Below, in pieces: positions 1 to 10,561 of a DNA stretch of 51,842 bases (position 1 is its first letter; each line of letters opens with the position of its first letter). Source of the DNA: Gracilibacillus dipsosauri. Its GTDB lineage: Bacteria > Bacillota > Bacilli > Bacillales > Amphibacillaceae. The notes under the pieces are model-generated. The model saw only the letters and a program-made list of their open reading frames with translations. It was not told the origin of the DNA and searched no databases. The translations under genes and the position numbers were made by a program. The stretch covers positions 1 through 51,842 of the forward strand of contig NZ_QGTD01000012.1 of NCBI RefSeq assembly GCF_003176895.1, in the 5' to 3' direction.

Positions 1-80
1 TGTTGATCAAGCTCGCTTAAAGCTAGCATGTTCTTACTTTTTGTACTGGTTGTTTTGTTCAGTTTTCAATGATCAATGTT
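1..80 (-). promoter_or_regulatory. rRNA operon leader with boxA-like antitermination sequence
   Basis: Read on the minus strand this is the leader that precedes a 16S rRNA gene lying just outside the left edge. It contains TTGAAAACTGAACAAAAC, the boxA-like antitermination motif usual in Bacillaceae rRNA leaders and spacers, then a short GCTCGC/GCTAGC inverted repeat. The 16S sequence itself is not in the window, so the identity rests on the motif, the strong promoters next to it, and the known presence of an rRNA operon downstream of lysS in B. subtilis. Confidence 0.75.
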
Positions 81-106
81 CGCCGTCTTTTTGCGACAGC
101 TTTTAT

Positions 107-135
107 ATCATATCACCATAAATCACAATTGTCAA
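107..135 (-). promoter_or_regulatory. rRNA operon promoter P2 (sigma-A)
   Basis: Minus-strand -35 TTGACA (130-135) and -10 TATGAT (107-112) with a 17-base spacer. It is the gene-proximal member of a tandem pair firing into the rRNA leader at the left edge, the usual arrangement for Bacillus rrn operons. Confidence 0.8.
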
Positions 136-204
136 CAGCTTTTTTTAAGTTTGTAAATTGTTTAGTAGATTATATTAACTACCTTATTTAAAGCGACGCT
201 AAAC

Positions 205-234
205 AATATATCACACCTCACTCAGAAGTGTCAA
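205..234 (-). promoter_or_regulatory. rRNA operon promoter P1 (sigma-A)
   Basis: Minus-strand -35 TTGACA (229-234) and -10 TATATT (205-210) with an 18-base spacer, about 99 bases upstream of P2. The pair lies downstream of the lysS terminator, so the rRNA operon has its own strong start. Confidence 0.75.
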
Positions 235-314
235 TAGCTTTTTTAACTTTCCATGGATTGTTTTTCATGACTTGACAGTCTAAGTTTTCTTTTTTTGCTT
301 TTAAAGAAAGATAA

Positions 315-355
315 CCCCAAAAAGTTGAGCGGGAGGTCTAACTTTTCAGGGTTGT
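315..355 (-). terminator. lysS terminator candidate
   Basis: Inverted repeat just past the lysS stop: arms 342-355 and 315-328, 14 pairs on the minus strand if two G-U pairs are allowed, with a 13-base loop. The tract after it (ATCTTTCTTT) is only moderately U-rich. It would separate lysS from the rRNA promoters. Confidence 0.6.
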
Positions 356-372
356 TGTATGGGTTCTTTCTA

Positions 373-1869
<1,497 letters not shown>

Positions 1870-1920
1870 TTAAAAATTGTAGTTGGCTACGAGGTAATCC
1901 TATCACTTATCCACCCTAGT

Positions 1921-2127
1921 TTATTTCTTAGGTTCTAATTCTTGGATAGAAATATCTAATTGCTCAGAGATTTTTTCTAGGGTTTCCAATGTTGGTACCC
2001 GTTTACCTCGTTCTATGTCTCCTAGCTGAGAAACTGACATTCCGAGCTCTTTTGCAAAACCTATTTGTGTATAGCCTTTTAATTTTCTATAAGCCTTTAT
2101 TCTTTTCCCCCATCTATTTTGTTGCAT
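1921..2127 (-). CDS. yazB: Small XRE-family DNA-binding protein (YazB-like)
   Basis: A 68-residue Cro/C1-type helix-turn-helix protein. The HTH covers roughly residues 10-62, with the recognition segment around 'MSVSQLGDIERGKRVPT'; there is no other domain. It corresponds by position and size to B. subtilis yazB, the last gene of the folate operon, whose target and role I do not know. The start codon lies 31 bases inside the 3' end of folK, so the two are translationally overlapped and co-transcribed. The short GGGG before the ATG is a weak ribosome-binding site. lysS starts 66 bases downstream. Confidence 0.85.
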   Translation of the reverse strand: MQQNRWGKRIKAYRKLKGYTQIGFAKELGMSVSQLGDIERGKRVPTLETLEKISEQLDISIQELEPKK

Positions 2128-2609
2128 TGAACTACCCCTTCTTTTTCTTTCAAAGACATTTCACTAATTAAAGTAGAAACATCCTTCTCTATATGTGATA
2201 AGTATAAATGATGATTTATGTCCATTAATGGCATTAATACAAATGCCCGCTCATGCATACTTGGATGTGGTAAAGTTAATCGTTCTGTTTCTATATTCTC
2301 TTGATTATATAACAAAATGTCAAGGTCTATCGTCCTCGGCCCCCACTTTATTTCACGTTTTCTGCCTAAGCTATGTTCAATTTCCTGACAAGTATCCAAT
2401 AATTCAAGTGGGGACAAAGTTGTTTCGATACGAATAGCCATATTGAGAAAATCATTCTGATCCGTAAACCCAACCGGTGCTGTTTCGTAGATCCCAGAGA
2501 CCTTCTTGATCTGAATGGATCGATGTTCTTTCAATCGTTGTATTGCAAGTTGTAAATATTCTAATCTTGGTTCAATATTAGATCCTAACGCTATATATGC
2601 TTGATTCAT
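2097..2609 (-). CDS. folK: 6-hydroxymethyl-7,8-dihydropterin pyrophosphokinase (HPPK)
   Basis: Transfers pyrophosphate from ATP to 6-hydroxymethyl-dihydropterin, the step before dihydropteroate synthase in folate synthesis. The 170 residues match the family. Visible motifs are the start 'YIALGSNIEPR', the central 'YETAPVGFTDQNDFLN' and the catalytic-loop region 'WGPRTIDLDILLY' followed by 'LPHPSMHERAFVLMPL'. Its ATG overlaps the folB stop (ATGA), and yazB begins inside its 3' end. The order folP-folB-folK is one tightly packed folate operon. Confidence 0.96.
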   Translation of the reverse strand: MNQAYIALGSNIEPRLEYLQLAIQRLKEHRSIQIKKVSGIYETAPVGFTDQNDFLNMAIRIETTLSPLELLDTCQEIEHSLGRKREIKWGPRTIDLDILLYNQENIETERLTLPHPSMHERAFVLMPLMDINHHLYLSHIEKDVSTLISEMSLKEKEGVVQCNKIDGGKE

Positions 2610-2971
2610 TTGTTCTTCTCCCGATAAATCTCAACTGCTACCGAACGATAATGTCCAGGGATTGGTGGATCTGGCTTATAAACCTTGACGGTGCATGCCT
2701 GGAGTAAAGGAAGACTCATTAACAGTTTATCGGCAACAGATTGTGCTACAGCTTCGACTAAGTTCTTTGCTTCCCCTTCCACTATCTCTTTGGTTAATTG
2801 ATAAACAAGTCCATAATCGATCGAATCTTCCATGTTGTCAGACTTACCTGCCTTACGCAATTCCAATTCAAGTATAAGGTCGACTGAAAAGCGTTGGCCT
2901 AGCTTTCTCTCTTCTGGAAACAAACCATGATAACCATAAAATTGCATCTCATGAACATAGATCTTATCCAT
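2606..2971 (-). CDS. folB: Dihydroneopterin aldolase
   Basis: Converts 7,8-dihydroneopterin to 6-hydroxymethyl-dihydropterin and glycolaldehyde. At 121 residues it has the standard length. The N-terminal 'GYHGLFPEERKLGQRF' is the family signature around the active site, and the C-terminal 'KPDPPIPGHYRSVAVEI' is the other conserved block, with Lys before PDPPIPG. It overlaps folP by 8 bases upstream and folK by 4 bases downstream, so the three enzymes should be translationally coupled. Confidence 0.96.
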   Translation of the reverse strand: MDKIYVHEMQFYGYHGLFPEERKLGQRFSVDLILELELRKAGKSDNMEDSIDYGLVYQLTKEIVEGEAKNLVEAVAQSVADKLLMSLPLLQACTVKVYKPDPPIPGHYRSVAVEIYREKNK

Positions 2972-3800
2972 CTATCTCACTACCTTTACCTATCATTTGA
3001 TCCATCATGCTGGTCATCCGCGCAATCATTTCTACATTGTGCACTCGAACGATCTCTACCCCTTTTGTGATTCCGTAGCATACCGTTGCTCCTGTCCCTT
3101 CATCTCGTTGACCAACAGGTAAATTCAATGCATGTCCGATCATAGATTTCCTAGAGGTACCTAACAAAACAGGGTATCCTAATGTTTTAATTCGTTCGAG
3201 TTCTCGCATTACTTGCATGTTTTCCTCAAAGGACTTTGCAAAACCAATTCCAGGATCAAGTATAATATTTTCTTCTTTTACACCTCTCGCAAGGGCAATT
3301 TGTATACTTTCCTCAAGATCTGACAATACATCATTCATTAAAGACTGATAGTGACGATCTTCACGATTATGCATGAGGATAATCGGAGCTTGATATTCTG
3401 CAGCAACCTTGGCAATCTCAGGTTCCTTCTTTGCCCCCCAAACATCATTAATAATCGAAGCACCTGCTTGAACAGCTGCTTTTGCTACCTTGGACTTGTA
3501 CGTATCTACTGATATGGGTATCGTTATTTCCTGGGCAATAGCCTCAACAACTGGTACCACACGGTTTAATTCTTCTTGTTCAGATACAGGCTTGTGCCCG
3601 GGTCTAGTGGATTCACCACCAACATCAATGAGATGGGCACCTTGCTCTTCCATTTTTTTCGCTTGTGCAATCGCCTGATCGATTGTATGATAGCTCCCAC
3701 CATCTGAAAAGGAATCTGGAGTAACATTCAAGATACCCATCACCAACGTTTGATCAGAATAGCGAAAATCTTTCACCTTCGTCTTTAGCCAATCGTTCAT
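2964..3800 (-). CDS. folP: Dihydropteroate synthase
   Basis: Condenses p-aminobenzoate with 6-hydroxymethyl-dihydropterin pyrophosphate; it is the sulfonamide target, called sul in B. subtilis. The 278-residue TIM barrel shows 'MGILNVTPDSFSDGG' near residue 20, 'DVGGESTRPGH' near 60, and the C-terminal 'RVHNVEMIARM'. In B. subtilis it follows pabB, pabA and pabC, but here the p-aminobenzoate genes are absent and about 200 bases of non-coding DNA with a promoter candidate precede it. It is therefore the first gene of its operon. Confidence 0.96.
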   Translation of the reverse strand: MNDWLKTKVKDFRYSDQTLVMGILNVTPDSFSDGGSYHTIDQAIAQAKKMEEQGAHLIDVGGESTRPGHKPVSEQEELNRVVPVVEAIAQEITIPISVDTYKSKVAKAAVQAGASIINDVWGAKKEPEIAKVAAEYQAPIILMHNREDRHYQSLMNDVLSDLEESIQIALARGVKEENIILDPGIGFAKSFEENMQVMRELERIKTLGYPVLLGTSRKSMIGHALNLPVGQRDEGTGATVCYGITKGVEIVRVHNVEMIARMTSMMDQMIGKGSEIDG

Positions 3801-3871
3801 CTAAATCCGTCCTTCATTCTTCTATTTCATTCCTATCATAGGATATAATAGGTATTATTATACAAAAGTCA

Positions 3872-3903
3872 ATTATAGCATAATTTTAACCCTTTTTTGT
3901 CAA
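3872..3903 (-). promoter_or_regulatory. Candidate promoter of the folP operon
   Basis: Minus-strand extended -10 TGCTATAAT (TATAAT at 3872-3877) with a TTGACA at 3898-3903. The 20-base spacer is longer than ideal, so the extended -10 may carry most of the activity. It fits folP being the head of the operon after loss of the pab genes. Confidence 0.5.
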
Positions 3904-3972
3904 AAATGCACGATCTTATTAGAGAAACTGATGTGTTAGTTTAACCTTCGTTGCATGACCCTGCCAAACATT

Positions 3973-4002
3973 AAAAAAGACTACCTATAAAATAGATAGT
4001 CT
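3973..4002 (-). terminator. cysK terminator
   Basis: Minus-strand hairpin with arms 3992-4002 and 3978-3988 (11 pairs, one G-U) around a 3-base loop, followed by six U residues. It lies 9 bases past the cysK stop. Confidence 0.85.
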
Positions 4003-4010
4003 CACCAATC

Positions 4011-4937
4011 TTATTCTTCATCAAATTGATATAAAGGTGTTGATAAATAACGTTCTCCATTACTTGGTAATACCGCTAGAACCTTTTTACCTTTTCCAAG
4101 CTTTTTCGCTACTTGCTTCGCCGCATAAATAGCAGCGCCAGAGGATACTCCACCGAGGACTCCATCTTTTTTAGCAGCTTCTCTTGCTGTTTCATAAGCT
4201 TGATCATTTGTGACAGTAATAACTTCATCATAAACCTTTGTATTTAATACACCTGGAACAAAACCTGCACCTAAACCTTGTATCTTATGAGGTCCTGGCT
4301 TTCCTCCGGATAATATTGCAGAATCTGCTGGTTCTACAGCATAAATTTTTATATCCTTGAAGTGCTCCTTTAAAACTTTACCGGCACCAGTAATCGTTCC
4401 ACCTGTACCAATACCTGAAACAAATGCATCTAATTGATCTCCCATTTGCTCCACAATTTCTTTACCTGTTGTCCGTGCATGTACATCTGGATTAGCTTGG
4501 TTGTTAAATTGTTGTGGCATGAAGTATCCATGCTTTTCTTGAAGCTCACTTGCTTTTTTGATGGCACCTTTCATACCCTCTGCACCTGGTGTTAGTAATA
4601 ATTCAGCACCATATGCTCGTAATAAATTACGCCTTTCCATACTCATTGTATCTGGCATGACAAGAATAGCTCTATATCCTTTCACTGCTGCTACGAGTGC
4701 TAAACCGATACCTGTATTACCGCTTGTTGGTTCAATGATTGTATCTCCAGACTTTAATACACCTTCTTGTTCCGCTGCTTCAATCATCGCTAATCCAATA
4801 CGATCCTTCACAGAGCTTCCCGGGTTCATGAATTCTAGCTTTAAGTAGATTTCCGCAGCTTCTGGATCAGCAGTACGATTTAACTTAACAATAGGAGTAT
4901 TGCCAATCAATTCTGCGATATTTTGAGCAACTTTCAT
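4011..4937 (-). CDS. cysK: Cysteine synthase A (O-acetylserine sulfhydrylase)
   Basis: PLP enzyme that makes cysteine from O-acetylserine and sulfide. The 308-residue protein has the PLP-lysine segment '[12 protein letters not shown]' near residue 40, the substrate loop '[12 protein letters not shown]' near 70, and the glycine loop '[13 protein letters not shown]' near 170. An excellent GGAGG lies 9 bases before the ATG. It is flanked by its own promoter, a possible operator and a terminator, so it is probably monocistronic. In B. subtilis the orthologue is repressed by CymR, sometimes acting with CysK itself as a partner. Confidence 0.97.
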   Translation of the reverse strand: MKVAQNIAELIGNTPIVKLNRTADPEAAEIYLKLEFMNPGSSVKDRIGLAMIEAAEQEGVLKSGDTIIEPTSGNTGIGLALVAAVKGYRAILVMPDTMSMERRNLLRAYGAELLLTPGAEGMKGAIKKASELQEKHGYFMPQQFNNQANPDVHARTTGKEIVEQMGDQLDAFVSGIGTGGTITGAGKVLKEHFKDIKIYAVEPADSAILSGGKPGPHKIQGLGAGFVPGVLNTKVYDEVITVTNDQAYETAREAAKKDGVLGGVSSGAAIYAAKQVAKKLGKGKKVLAVLPSNGERYLSTPLYQFDEE

Positions 4938-4953
4938 TTAACTTCCTCCTCAA

Positions 4954-5012
4954 TCCCAAGTAATATAATTGGTTTTATATACAATGTACATGAAAAAGGT
5001 ATCATTTGTCAA
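4954..5012 (-). promoter_or_regulatory. cysK promoter and possible CymR operator
   Basis: Minus-strand -35 TTGACA (5007-5012) and -10 TACATT (4983-4988) with an 18-base spacer. Just downstream of the predicted start, 4954-4979 holds an imperfect dyad with CCAA and TTGG half-sites separated by 8 to 9 bases, in an AT-rich setting. CymR regulates cysK in B. subtilis; assigning this dyad to CymR is inference from position only. Confidence 0.45.
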
Positions 5013-5054
5013 CCCATAACTTGGAAAAGTCCTATATCCTTTTGACCTTGCTCC

Positions 5055-5963
5055 TTAGTCATTTTTATCTAGCACTGTTGTGACTTCTAGTTCTTCCCAC
5101 AACAATTTAGGATCTAAATTCTGGTCCATTTGATCTAGTGCTAAATCCTGCTTCACTTCTTGATAGGCTTCTTCATAGCTTACATTAACTGCAGGAATAT
5201 GATGATGTAGAAACACAATACTAAAGCCTTGATCTGTTCGGATAGGCTGACTAAATGTCCCCTCGTCCATCGCTAACGTTTCATGAAAATATTCAGGAGG
5301 AATAAAGCTATTAGTCTCTGTATAATAACCGAGATATCCGCCTTCAGAAGCTGTCTCCTCATCCATAGAATATTCTTGCGCTACATCCGTAAAAGAAGCT
5401 CCTGACTCTAACTTTTGGTAAGCCTCATCCGCTTCCGCTTCGCTGGATACAACAATATGAGATAGTTGAACAACCTCTTCAAATTGATACTGGTTCTCGT
5501 AGGTTTGAAAATACTGCTTCACTTCAGAGTCTGACACTTCGACATCACGCGTTAATAAAGCCTTCATGTAATAACGATATTTAATTTGTTCTGTCCATTT
5601 CTCTTGAAGGGATTTCCTTTCCTCTTCCGTTAGGACACCTTGCATGATTAATAGCCTTGCTATTTCACGCTCTACAATCTTTGAATCGATTTCTAACTTC
5701 TCTTGCTCCGCGAGTTGAAAAACCACCTCTTGATTAACCATTTCGGTTAACACCTTTTCACCATAGCCTCTAGTTAATAAATCCAGCCATTCCTCATACT
5801 TTATCTTTTCATTTTCGATAGTGGCTAATGGTTTTTTTTGATTGATAACAGATTCATCATCTAATGCAATTTCCGTATTTCCTTTGGAGAAAAGCAGTGT
5901 TGTTATATTCGTGATGAGCAAAATAAAAATAATGACCCACAAAGACAGCTTCGACAATCTCAC
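5055..5963 (-). CDS. yacD: Membrane-anchored parvulin-type peptidyl-prolyl isomerase (YacD-like)
   Basis: A 302-residue extracytoplasmic protein of the PrsA/SurA family that should assist folding outside the membrane. A hydrophobic N-terminal segment (about residues 8-27) is a signal anchor. There is no lipobox cysteine, so unlike PrsA it is not predicted to be a lipoprotein. A SurA-like N-domain (about 45-150) precedes a rotamase domain (about 160-255) with 'QLSHIVVSSEAEADEAYQKL' and 'GGYLGYYTETNSFIPPEY'. Its gene sits 14 bases after hslO and before cysK, as in B. subtilis. The client proteins are unknown. Confidence 0.88.
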   Translation of the reverse strand: MRLSKLSLWVIIFILLITNITTLLFSKGNTEIALDDESVINQKKPLATIENEKIKYEEWLDLLTRGYGEKVLTEMVNQEVVFQLAEQEKLEIDSKIVEREIARLLIMQGVLTEEERKSLQEKWTEQIKYRYYMKALLTRDVEVSDSEVKQYFQTYENQYQFEEVVQLSHIVVSSEAEADEAYQKLESGASFTDVAQEYSMDEETASEGGYLGYYTETNSFIPPEYFHETLAMDEGTFSQPIRTDQGFSIVFLHHHIPAVNVSYEEAYQEVKQDLALDQMDQNLDPKLLWEELEVTTVLDKND

Positions 5964-5977
5964 AACACTTTTCCTCC

Positions 5978-6853
5978 TTAAGAAGATTTTAATGCACGTA
6001 ATTCATCAATGGAGAAGGTATAAACCTCATTACAAAAATGACAGGTAGCTGTCGCCCCGTGATCCTCTTTAATCATTGCATCGATTTCCTCATTCCCAAG
6101 TCCACTAATCGCAGTCGACAACCTCTCCTTCGAACAAGGACAAGAGAATTGAACTGGCATGTTTTCTAGTATATTAAGCTTGCCTTCCTCTCCTACTAAA
6201 AGGGTAAGGACTTCTTCTGGTGTTTTTCCTTCCTGTATAAGCTGGGAGATAGGAGCAATCTCTTCAATTTGTTTTTCTACCTTTGCAATTGTCTCATCAG
6301 AAGCTCCTGGTAGCATTTGAATAATAAAACCACCTGCTGCCAAGATAGAATGGTCGGGATTCACAAGGACACCAGCTCCTACAGCAGATGGAATTTGCTC
6401 TGAATTTGCCAAATAATAGGTGAAGTCCTCACTTACTTCTCCTGATACGATCGGGACTTGTCCTGTAAAATGATTTCGCAGTCCAAGATCCTTGACCACA
6501 CTTAAGGTTCCTTCTGTCCCCACTGCTCGACGGACATCCAATTTGCCTTGAGCATTGGACTCAAAATCTACATGAGGATTGATAACATAGCCTCGTACCT
6601 CTCCTTTATCATTGGCATCTGCAATCACAGCACCAATCGGGCCATTCCCTTCAAGTTTCACGGTCAATTTTGCATTATCCTTTAACATCACACCAAGCAT
6701 TGCCGTGATCGTAATCGTTCTTCCTAAAGCAGCAGAAGCAGTCGCCCAAGTATCCTGTCTTTCTCTTGCTTCCTCCACTGTATTGGTAGATTTGATCGCA
6801 TATGCCCTCACTTCACCATCAAAGGCTGTTGCCTTTAAAACATAATCCTTCAT
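5978..6853 (-). CDS. hslO: Redox-regulated chaperone Hsp33
   Basis: Cytoplasmic holdase activated by oxidation of a zinc-bound cysteine switch. The 291-residue protein has the full C-terminal zinc site: 'CPC' near residue 238 and 'CHFC' near residue 270, the CxC and CxxC pairs of the family. It starts 13 bases after coaX and ends 14 bases before yacD, so coaX-hslO-yacD looks like one operon. The neighbourhood with cysK matches B. subtilis (yacC). Confidence 0.96.
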   Translation of the reverse strand: MKDYVLKATAFDGEVRAYAIKSTNTVEEARERQDTWATASAALGRTITITAMLGVMLKDNAKLTVKLEGNGPIGAVIADANDKGEVRGYVINPHVDFESNAQGKLDVRRAVGTEGTLSVVKDLGLRNHFTGQVPIVSGEVSEDFTYYLANSEQIPSAVGAGVLVNPDHSILAAGGFIIQMLPGASDETIAKVEKQIEEIAPISQLIQEGKTPEEVLTLLVGEEGKLNILENMPVQFSCPCSKERLSTAISGLGNEEIDAMIKEDHGATATCHFCNEVYTFSIDELRALKSS

Positions 6854-6866
6854 CTATAACACCCTT

Positions 6867-7646
6867 TCACTCAAAGGTTTTTTCGTTTTTTTGATAAATT
6901 TCATACAACCCTTTTAAGGTTAAAAATGGATCGACAATATCGATTGTCGCAGAATCCTCTACTAGGAGTGTTGCGAATCCTCCAGTTGCAATAACTTGAG
7001 CAGAGGTGCCTGTTTCCCCTTTAATTCGGCTAACTACTTCATCTACTTGTCCTACGTAGCCGTAGTAAACACCTGATTGCATCGCCTCCACCGTAGAAGA
7101 ACCTATGACCTTATCGGTTCTTTTCAGTTCAATTTTCGGAAGCTTTGCAGCATTGGTATACAGTGCATCCAATGAAATATTAATACCTGGTGTAATCGCA
7201 CCACCAACATATTCCTCCTTTTCATTAATATAACAATAAGTCGTTGCCGTCCCAAAATCAATGATAATACTAGGAGCACCATATTCTTTGATTGTTCCAA
7301 CTGCATTCACAATTCGATCTGCGCCTATCTCCTTCGGGTTAGGGTAGGCCATTTTTAAATGAGGATTAACCATTTCTTCGCCAATCACCATTGGTCTACA
7401 GTGAAAGTATTTATCTGCCATCCTCTGTAATGCGAACAAAATAGGGGGCACAACAGAAGAGATAATAATCCCGTCAATATCTGAAAAGCTTATGTCCTCG
7501 TGAGCGAACAATGATTTAAAGAACATTCCGAATTCATCTTCTGTTTTGTTCTTATCTGTTTGCATACGCCACTGATACTTTAGTTTGCCCTGATCGAAGA
7601 CCCCTAATACAGTATTTGTGTTACCAACATCTAATACAAATATCAT
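6867..7646 (-). CDS. coaX: Type III pantothenate kinase
   Basis: First step of coenzyme A synthesis: phosphorylates pantothenate using an acetate-kinase-like fold that needs a monovalent cation. The 259-residue form opens '[12 protein letters not shown]' (phosphate loop) and contains '[10 protein letters not shown]' near residue 105, '[11 protein letters not shown]' near 130 and '[11 protein letters not shown]' near 150. I chose the ATG at 7646 because the family starts right before the DVGNTN strand. An in-frame GTG at 7655 is possible, and neither has an ideal ribosome-binding site. It leads the coaX-hslO-yacD group. Confidence 0.94.
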   Translation of the reverse strand: MIFVLDVGNTNTVLGVFDQGKLKYQWRMQTDKNKTEDEFGMFFKSLFAHEDISFSDIDGIIISSVVPPILFALQRMADKYFHCRPMVIGEEMVNPHLKMAYPNPKEIGADRIVNAVGTIKEYGAPSIIIDFGTATTYCYINEKEEYVGGAITPGINISLDALYTNAAKLPKIELKRTDKVIGSSTVEAMQSGVYYGYVGQVDEVVSRIKGETGTSAQVIATGGFATLLVEDSATIDIVDPFLTLKGLYEIYQKNEKTFE

Positions 7647-7780
7647 TTCCCACACCGCTTTTCTTTTTTATAGATCATTTTCATATTGTATAGGTAATAA
7701 TTAATAATTAGCAAGTGAATTGAATTAGATTTGACCTGAAAGCATGATCGATTCAAAGCCCTTTTGAGAAACTCACATTC

Positions 7781-7875
7781 GCTCGTCCTTTAGTGGAAGT
7801 ATTAGCTTTACTTATACTTTGGACTTCAAAATTTTCGCTACTTCCTGCAAAAATTTTATGCTTTCCTAACGTAAA
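7781..7875. repeat. Intergenic repeat, copy A
   Basis: A non-coding block between coaX and the ftsH terminator that shares several long identical words with 31350-31455: GCTCGTCCTTTAG, GGACTTCAAAATTTTCGCT and CTTTCCTAACGTA, in the same order and orientation. It abuts the ftsH terminator directly. No reading frame is conserved between copies. The function is unknown. Confidence 0.8.
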
Positions 7876-7876
7876 A

Positions 7877-7909
7877 CAAAAAGCAGCCTCCCTAATTTAG
7901 AGAGGCTGC
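7877..7909 (-). terminator. ftsH terminator
   Basis: Minus-strand hairpin GCAGCCTCTCT/AGGGAGGCTGC (11 pairs, one G-U, short loop) followed by five U residues, 10 bases after the ftsH stop. Confidence 0.9.
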
Positions 7910-7919
7910 ATTTCTAATG

Positions 7920-9878
7920 TTATTCTTTATCTTGATTGTCTTCAGAAACTTCCTCATTGTTTTCTTTGGATTGGATGTTTACTCGAACATCCTGAGATTG
8001 ATCATCAGCCTTTTCCTCTGAATGCTTCTCTCCATCTTGTTCTGACACTACTGGGTCTGGTAAAACACCATCCTCAAACAATGATTTAATTTGACTTGCA
8101 TCTAACGTTTCTACCTCAAGTAAGGTTTTAGCAACTAATTCTAGCTTACTACGGTTTTCTGTAAGAATCTGTTTCGCACGATTATAACAAGTTTGAATGA
8201 AGTGCTGGATTTCTTGGTCAATTTCATAAGCAATCGCATCACTATAGTTCTGGTCAGATTGCATATCACGACCTAAGAAAACTTGACCATTACTATTGCC
8301 AAATTGAAGTGGGCCAATTTTTTCACTCATACCATATTCCATTACCATCTTACGCGCAATTCCTGTAGCACGTTGGAAATCATTGTGTGCACCTGTACTT
8401 ACTTCGCCAAAAATAATCTCTTCTGCTACACGTCCACCTAATAGACCCGTAATCTTATCCAATAATTCTGGCTTAGTCATAAAGTAACGATCTTCACGAG
8501 GAAGCATAACTGCATATCCACCAGCTTGACCTCGAGGAACAATAGTAACTTTATGTACCATGTCAGCATCATCTAAAACCATACCTATAATGGTATGTCC
8601 ACTTTCATGATAGGCTACAATATTTCTTTCCTTATCAGAAATTACACGGCTTTTCTTCGCTGGACCTGCAATGACACGATCAATCGCCTCATCTACATCG
8701 TCCATTTCGATCTTTTGCTTATCGGATCTTGCTGCAACTAATGCCGCTTCATTTAACAAGTTCTCTAAGTCAGCCCCAGAAAAACCTGGTGTACGCATCG
8801 CAATAGTCTTAAGCGAGACATCGTCCGATAATGGTTTATTACGAGCATGTACTTTTAATACATCCTCACGTCCTCTTAGATCTGGTCGGTCTACTGTAAT
8901 TTGACGATCAAATCGACCAGGTCGTAATAAGGCAGGGTCTAAAATATCTGGACGGTTTGTTGCAGCGATAATTATAATTCCTTCGTTTTCACCAAACCCA
9001 TCCATTTCAACGAGTAATTGGTTTAAGGTTTGCTCCCGTTCATCATGTCCACCACCAACACCAGCTCCACGTTGGCGACCGACTGCATCAATCTCATCAA
9101 TAAAGATAATACATGGTGCATTTTTCTTCGCATTTTCAAATAAATCTCGGACACGAGACGCACCGACACCGACGAACATCTCAACGAAATCAGAACCACT
9201 GATAGAGAAGAAAGGAACACCCGCTTCCCCTGCAACAGCACGAGCTAATAACGTCTTACCAGTACCTGGAGGTCCTACAAGAAGTACCCCTTTTGGAATC
9301 TTAGCTCCAATAGCGGAGAATTTACGTGGATCCTTTAAGAAATCCACCACCTCAACTAATTCCTGCTTCTCCTCATCTGCACCAGCAACATCTCGGAAAC
9401 GAACTTTTTTCTTTTCTTCATTGTACATCTTCGCCTTGCTCTTACCGAAGTTCATCACACGACTTCCGCCACCCTGTGCTTGATTGAGCAAGAAGAAAAA
9501 CAGAATAAATATGATAACAAATGGAATCATGGTTGTTAAAAAGGTTACCCATCCACTTGGTTGTTCTTCCTCTTTGACCGTTAGGATTTGTTGTTCCTCA
9601 GCCGTTTCGGTAACTTGGCTTACAATCGTTGTATTGTCAGGAATATTCGTTACAAAGTTCTTATCCTCACCTGACTCTAATTCACCAACAATTCTCATGA
9701 CACCATTTGATGGGCGCATTTCCATTTCTTTTATTTCATTATTTTCCAATGCTTCCATGAATTCATTTACTTTAAATTCTTGTGCTTGGTTGTTTTGATT
9801 AATAAAAACATTGATGATCCCTATCACTACAAGAAATATAAATAGATATAGGATCACATTACGTATTATCCGATTCAT
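7920..9878 (-). CDS. ftsH: ATP-dependent zinc metalloprotease FtsH
   Basis: Membrane-bound AAA+ protease that removes misfolded or regulatory membrane and cytoplasmic proteins. The 652 residues contain two membrane spans (about 6-26 and 108-132) around an extracytoplasmic loop. The AAA module follows, with Walker A 'GPPGTGKT' near 205, Walker B 'IIFIDEIDA' near 255 and 'RPGRFDR' near 315, then the zinc motif 'HESGH' near 425. The acidic tail of about 60 residues is low-complexity. A GGAGG sits 6 bases before the ATG. In B. subtilis FtsH also affects Spo0A phosphorylation through Spo0E. Confidence 0.98.
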   Translation of the reverse strand: MNRIIRNVILYLFIFLVVIGIINVFINQNNQAQEFKVNEFMEALENNEIKEMEMRPSNGVMRIVGELESGEDKNFVTNIPDNTTIVSQVTETAEEQQILTVKEEEQPSGWVTFLTTMIPFVIIFILFFFLLNQAQGGGSRVMNFGKSKAKMYNEEKKKVRFRDVAGADEEKQELVEVVDFLKDPRKFSAIGAKIPKGVLLVGPPGTGKTLLARAVAGEAGVPFFSISGSDFVEMFVGVGASRVRDLFENAKKNAPCIIFIDEIDAVGRQRGAGVGGGHDEREQTLNQLLVEMDGFGENEGIIIIAATNRPDILDPALLRPGRFDRQITVDRPDLRGREDVLKVHARNKPLSDDVSLKTIAMRTPGFSGADLENLLNEAALVAARSDKQKIEMDDVDEAIDRVIAGPAKKSRVISDKERNIVAYHESGHTIIGMVLDDADMVHKVTIVPRGQAGGYAVMLPREDRYFMTKPELLDKITGLLGGRVAEEIIFGEVSTGAHNDFQRATGIARKMVMEYGMSEKIGPLQFGNSNGQVFLGRDMQSDQNYSDAIAYEIDQEIQHFIQTCYNRAKQILTENRSKLELVAKTLLEVETLDASQIKSLFEDGVLPDPVVSEQDGEKHSEEKADDQSQDVRVNIQSKENNEEVSEDNQDKE

Positions 9879-9914
9879 TGCCTACCTCCTCCCGTAACGA
9901 GAAAACTATAGTAA

Positions 9915-9944
9915 ATAGTACCATATTAAAATAGTTTATTACAA
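9915..9944 (-). promoter_or_regulatory. ftsH promoter (sigma-A)
   Basis: Minus-strand -35 TTGTAA (9939-9944), 18-base spacer and -10 TACTAT (9915-9920), extended by an upstream TGG. It lies in the only sizeable gap between hprT and ftsH. Confidence 0.6.
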
Positions 9945-10012
9945 CTAATTACCACTATAAAATTTGCATATGTATGTTTCCATATACATTGCACTAAGAC
10001 TTTAATTTAAAC

Positions 10013-10561
10013 TTATTCTTCTCCACCGTAAACCTCTGGCTTTAATACACCGATATACGGTAAATTTCTAAATTTTTCTTGATAATCCAGTCCATAACCT
10101 ACGACAAACTCATTTGGGACTTCAAATCCTACCAGGTCTGCTTTAATATTAGCTGTACGACCTTCTGGTTTATCTAGAAGGGTTACAATTTTAATCGATT
10201 TCGCTTTTCGATATTTAAATAAATCCACTAAATAACTTAAGGTTAAACCACTGTCTATAATATCCTCTATGATAAGTATGTCTCTTCCTTCTACTTTTGT
10301 ATCCAAATCTTTGACAATTTTCACTTCACCGGAGGAGCGCATTTCATTACCGTAACTTGACACATCCATAAAATCCATTTCAATATGTGTATGGATATTA
10401 CGTAATATATCAGACATAAATGGTAGAGCACCTTTCAAAATTCCAACTGCTAGAGGGAATTTTCCGTCATATTCTTCGGTTAATTGCTCACCTAACTCCT
10501 TACATTTTTGTTGTATGGATTCTGCTGAAATCAACACTTCTTTTATTTCATCGTGCATCAT
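10013..10561 (-). CDS. hprT: Hypoxanthine-guanine phosphoribosyltransferase
   Basis: Purine salvage: forms IMP or GMP from hypoxanthine or guanine and PRPP. The 182 residues are standard. The PRPP-binding loop is '[17 protein letters not shown]' near residue 95, and the second conserved block is '[18 protein letters not shown]'. Two adjacent ATG codons follow AGGAGG: the first at 10561 with 4 bases of spacing, the second at 10558 with 7, so either may be used. It overlaps the 3' end of tilS, the universal tilS-hprT-ftsH arrangement of Bacillaceae. Confidence 0.97.
   Translation of the reverse strand: MMHDEIKEVLISAESIQQKCKELGEQLTEEYDGKFPLAVGILKGALPFMSDILRNIHTHIEMDFMDVSSYGNEMRSSGEVKIVKDLDTKVEGRDILIIEDIIDSGLTLSYLVDLFKYRKAKSIKIVTLLDKPEGRTANIKADLVGFEVPNEFVVGYGLDYQEKFRNLPYIGVLKPEVYGGEE

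Noticed and set aside
273-278. A plus-strand TTGACA near the lysS terminator
   Set aside because: No -10 at suitable spacing and no plus-strand gene follows.
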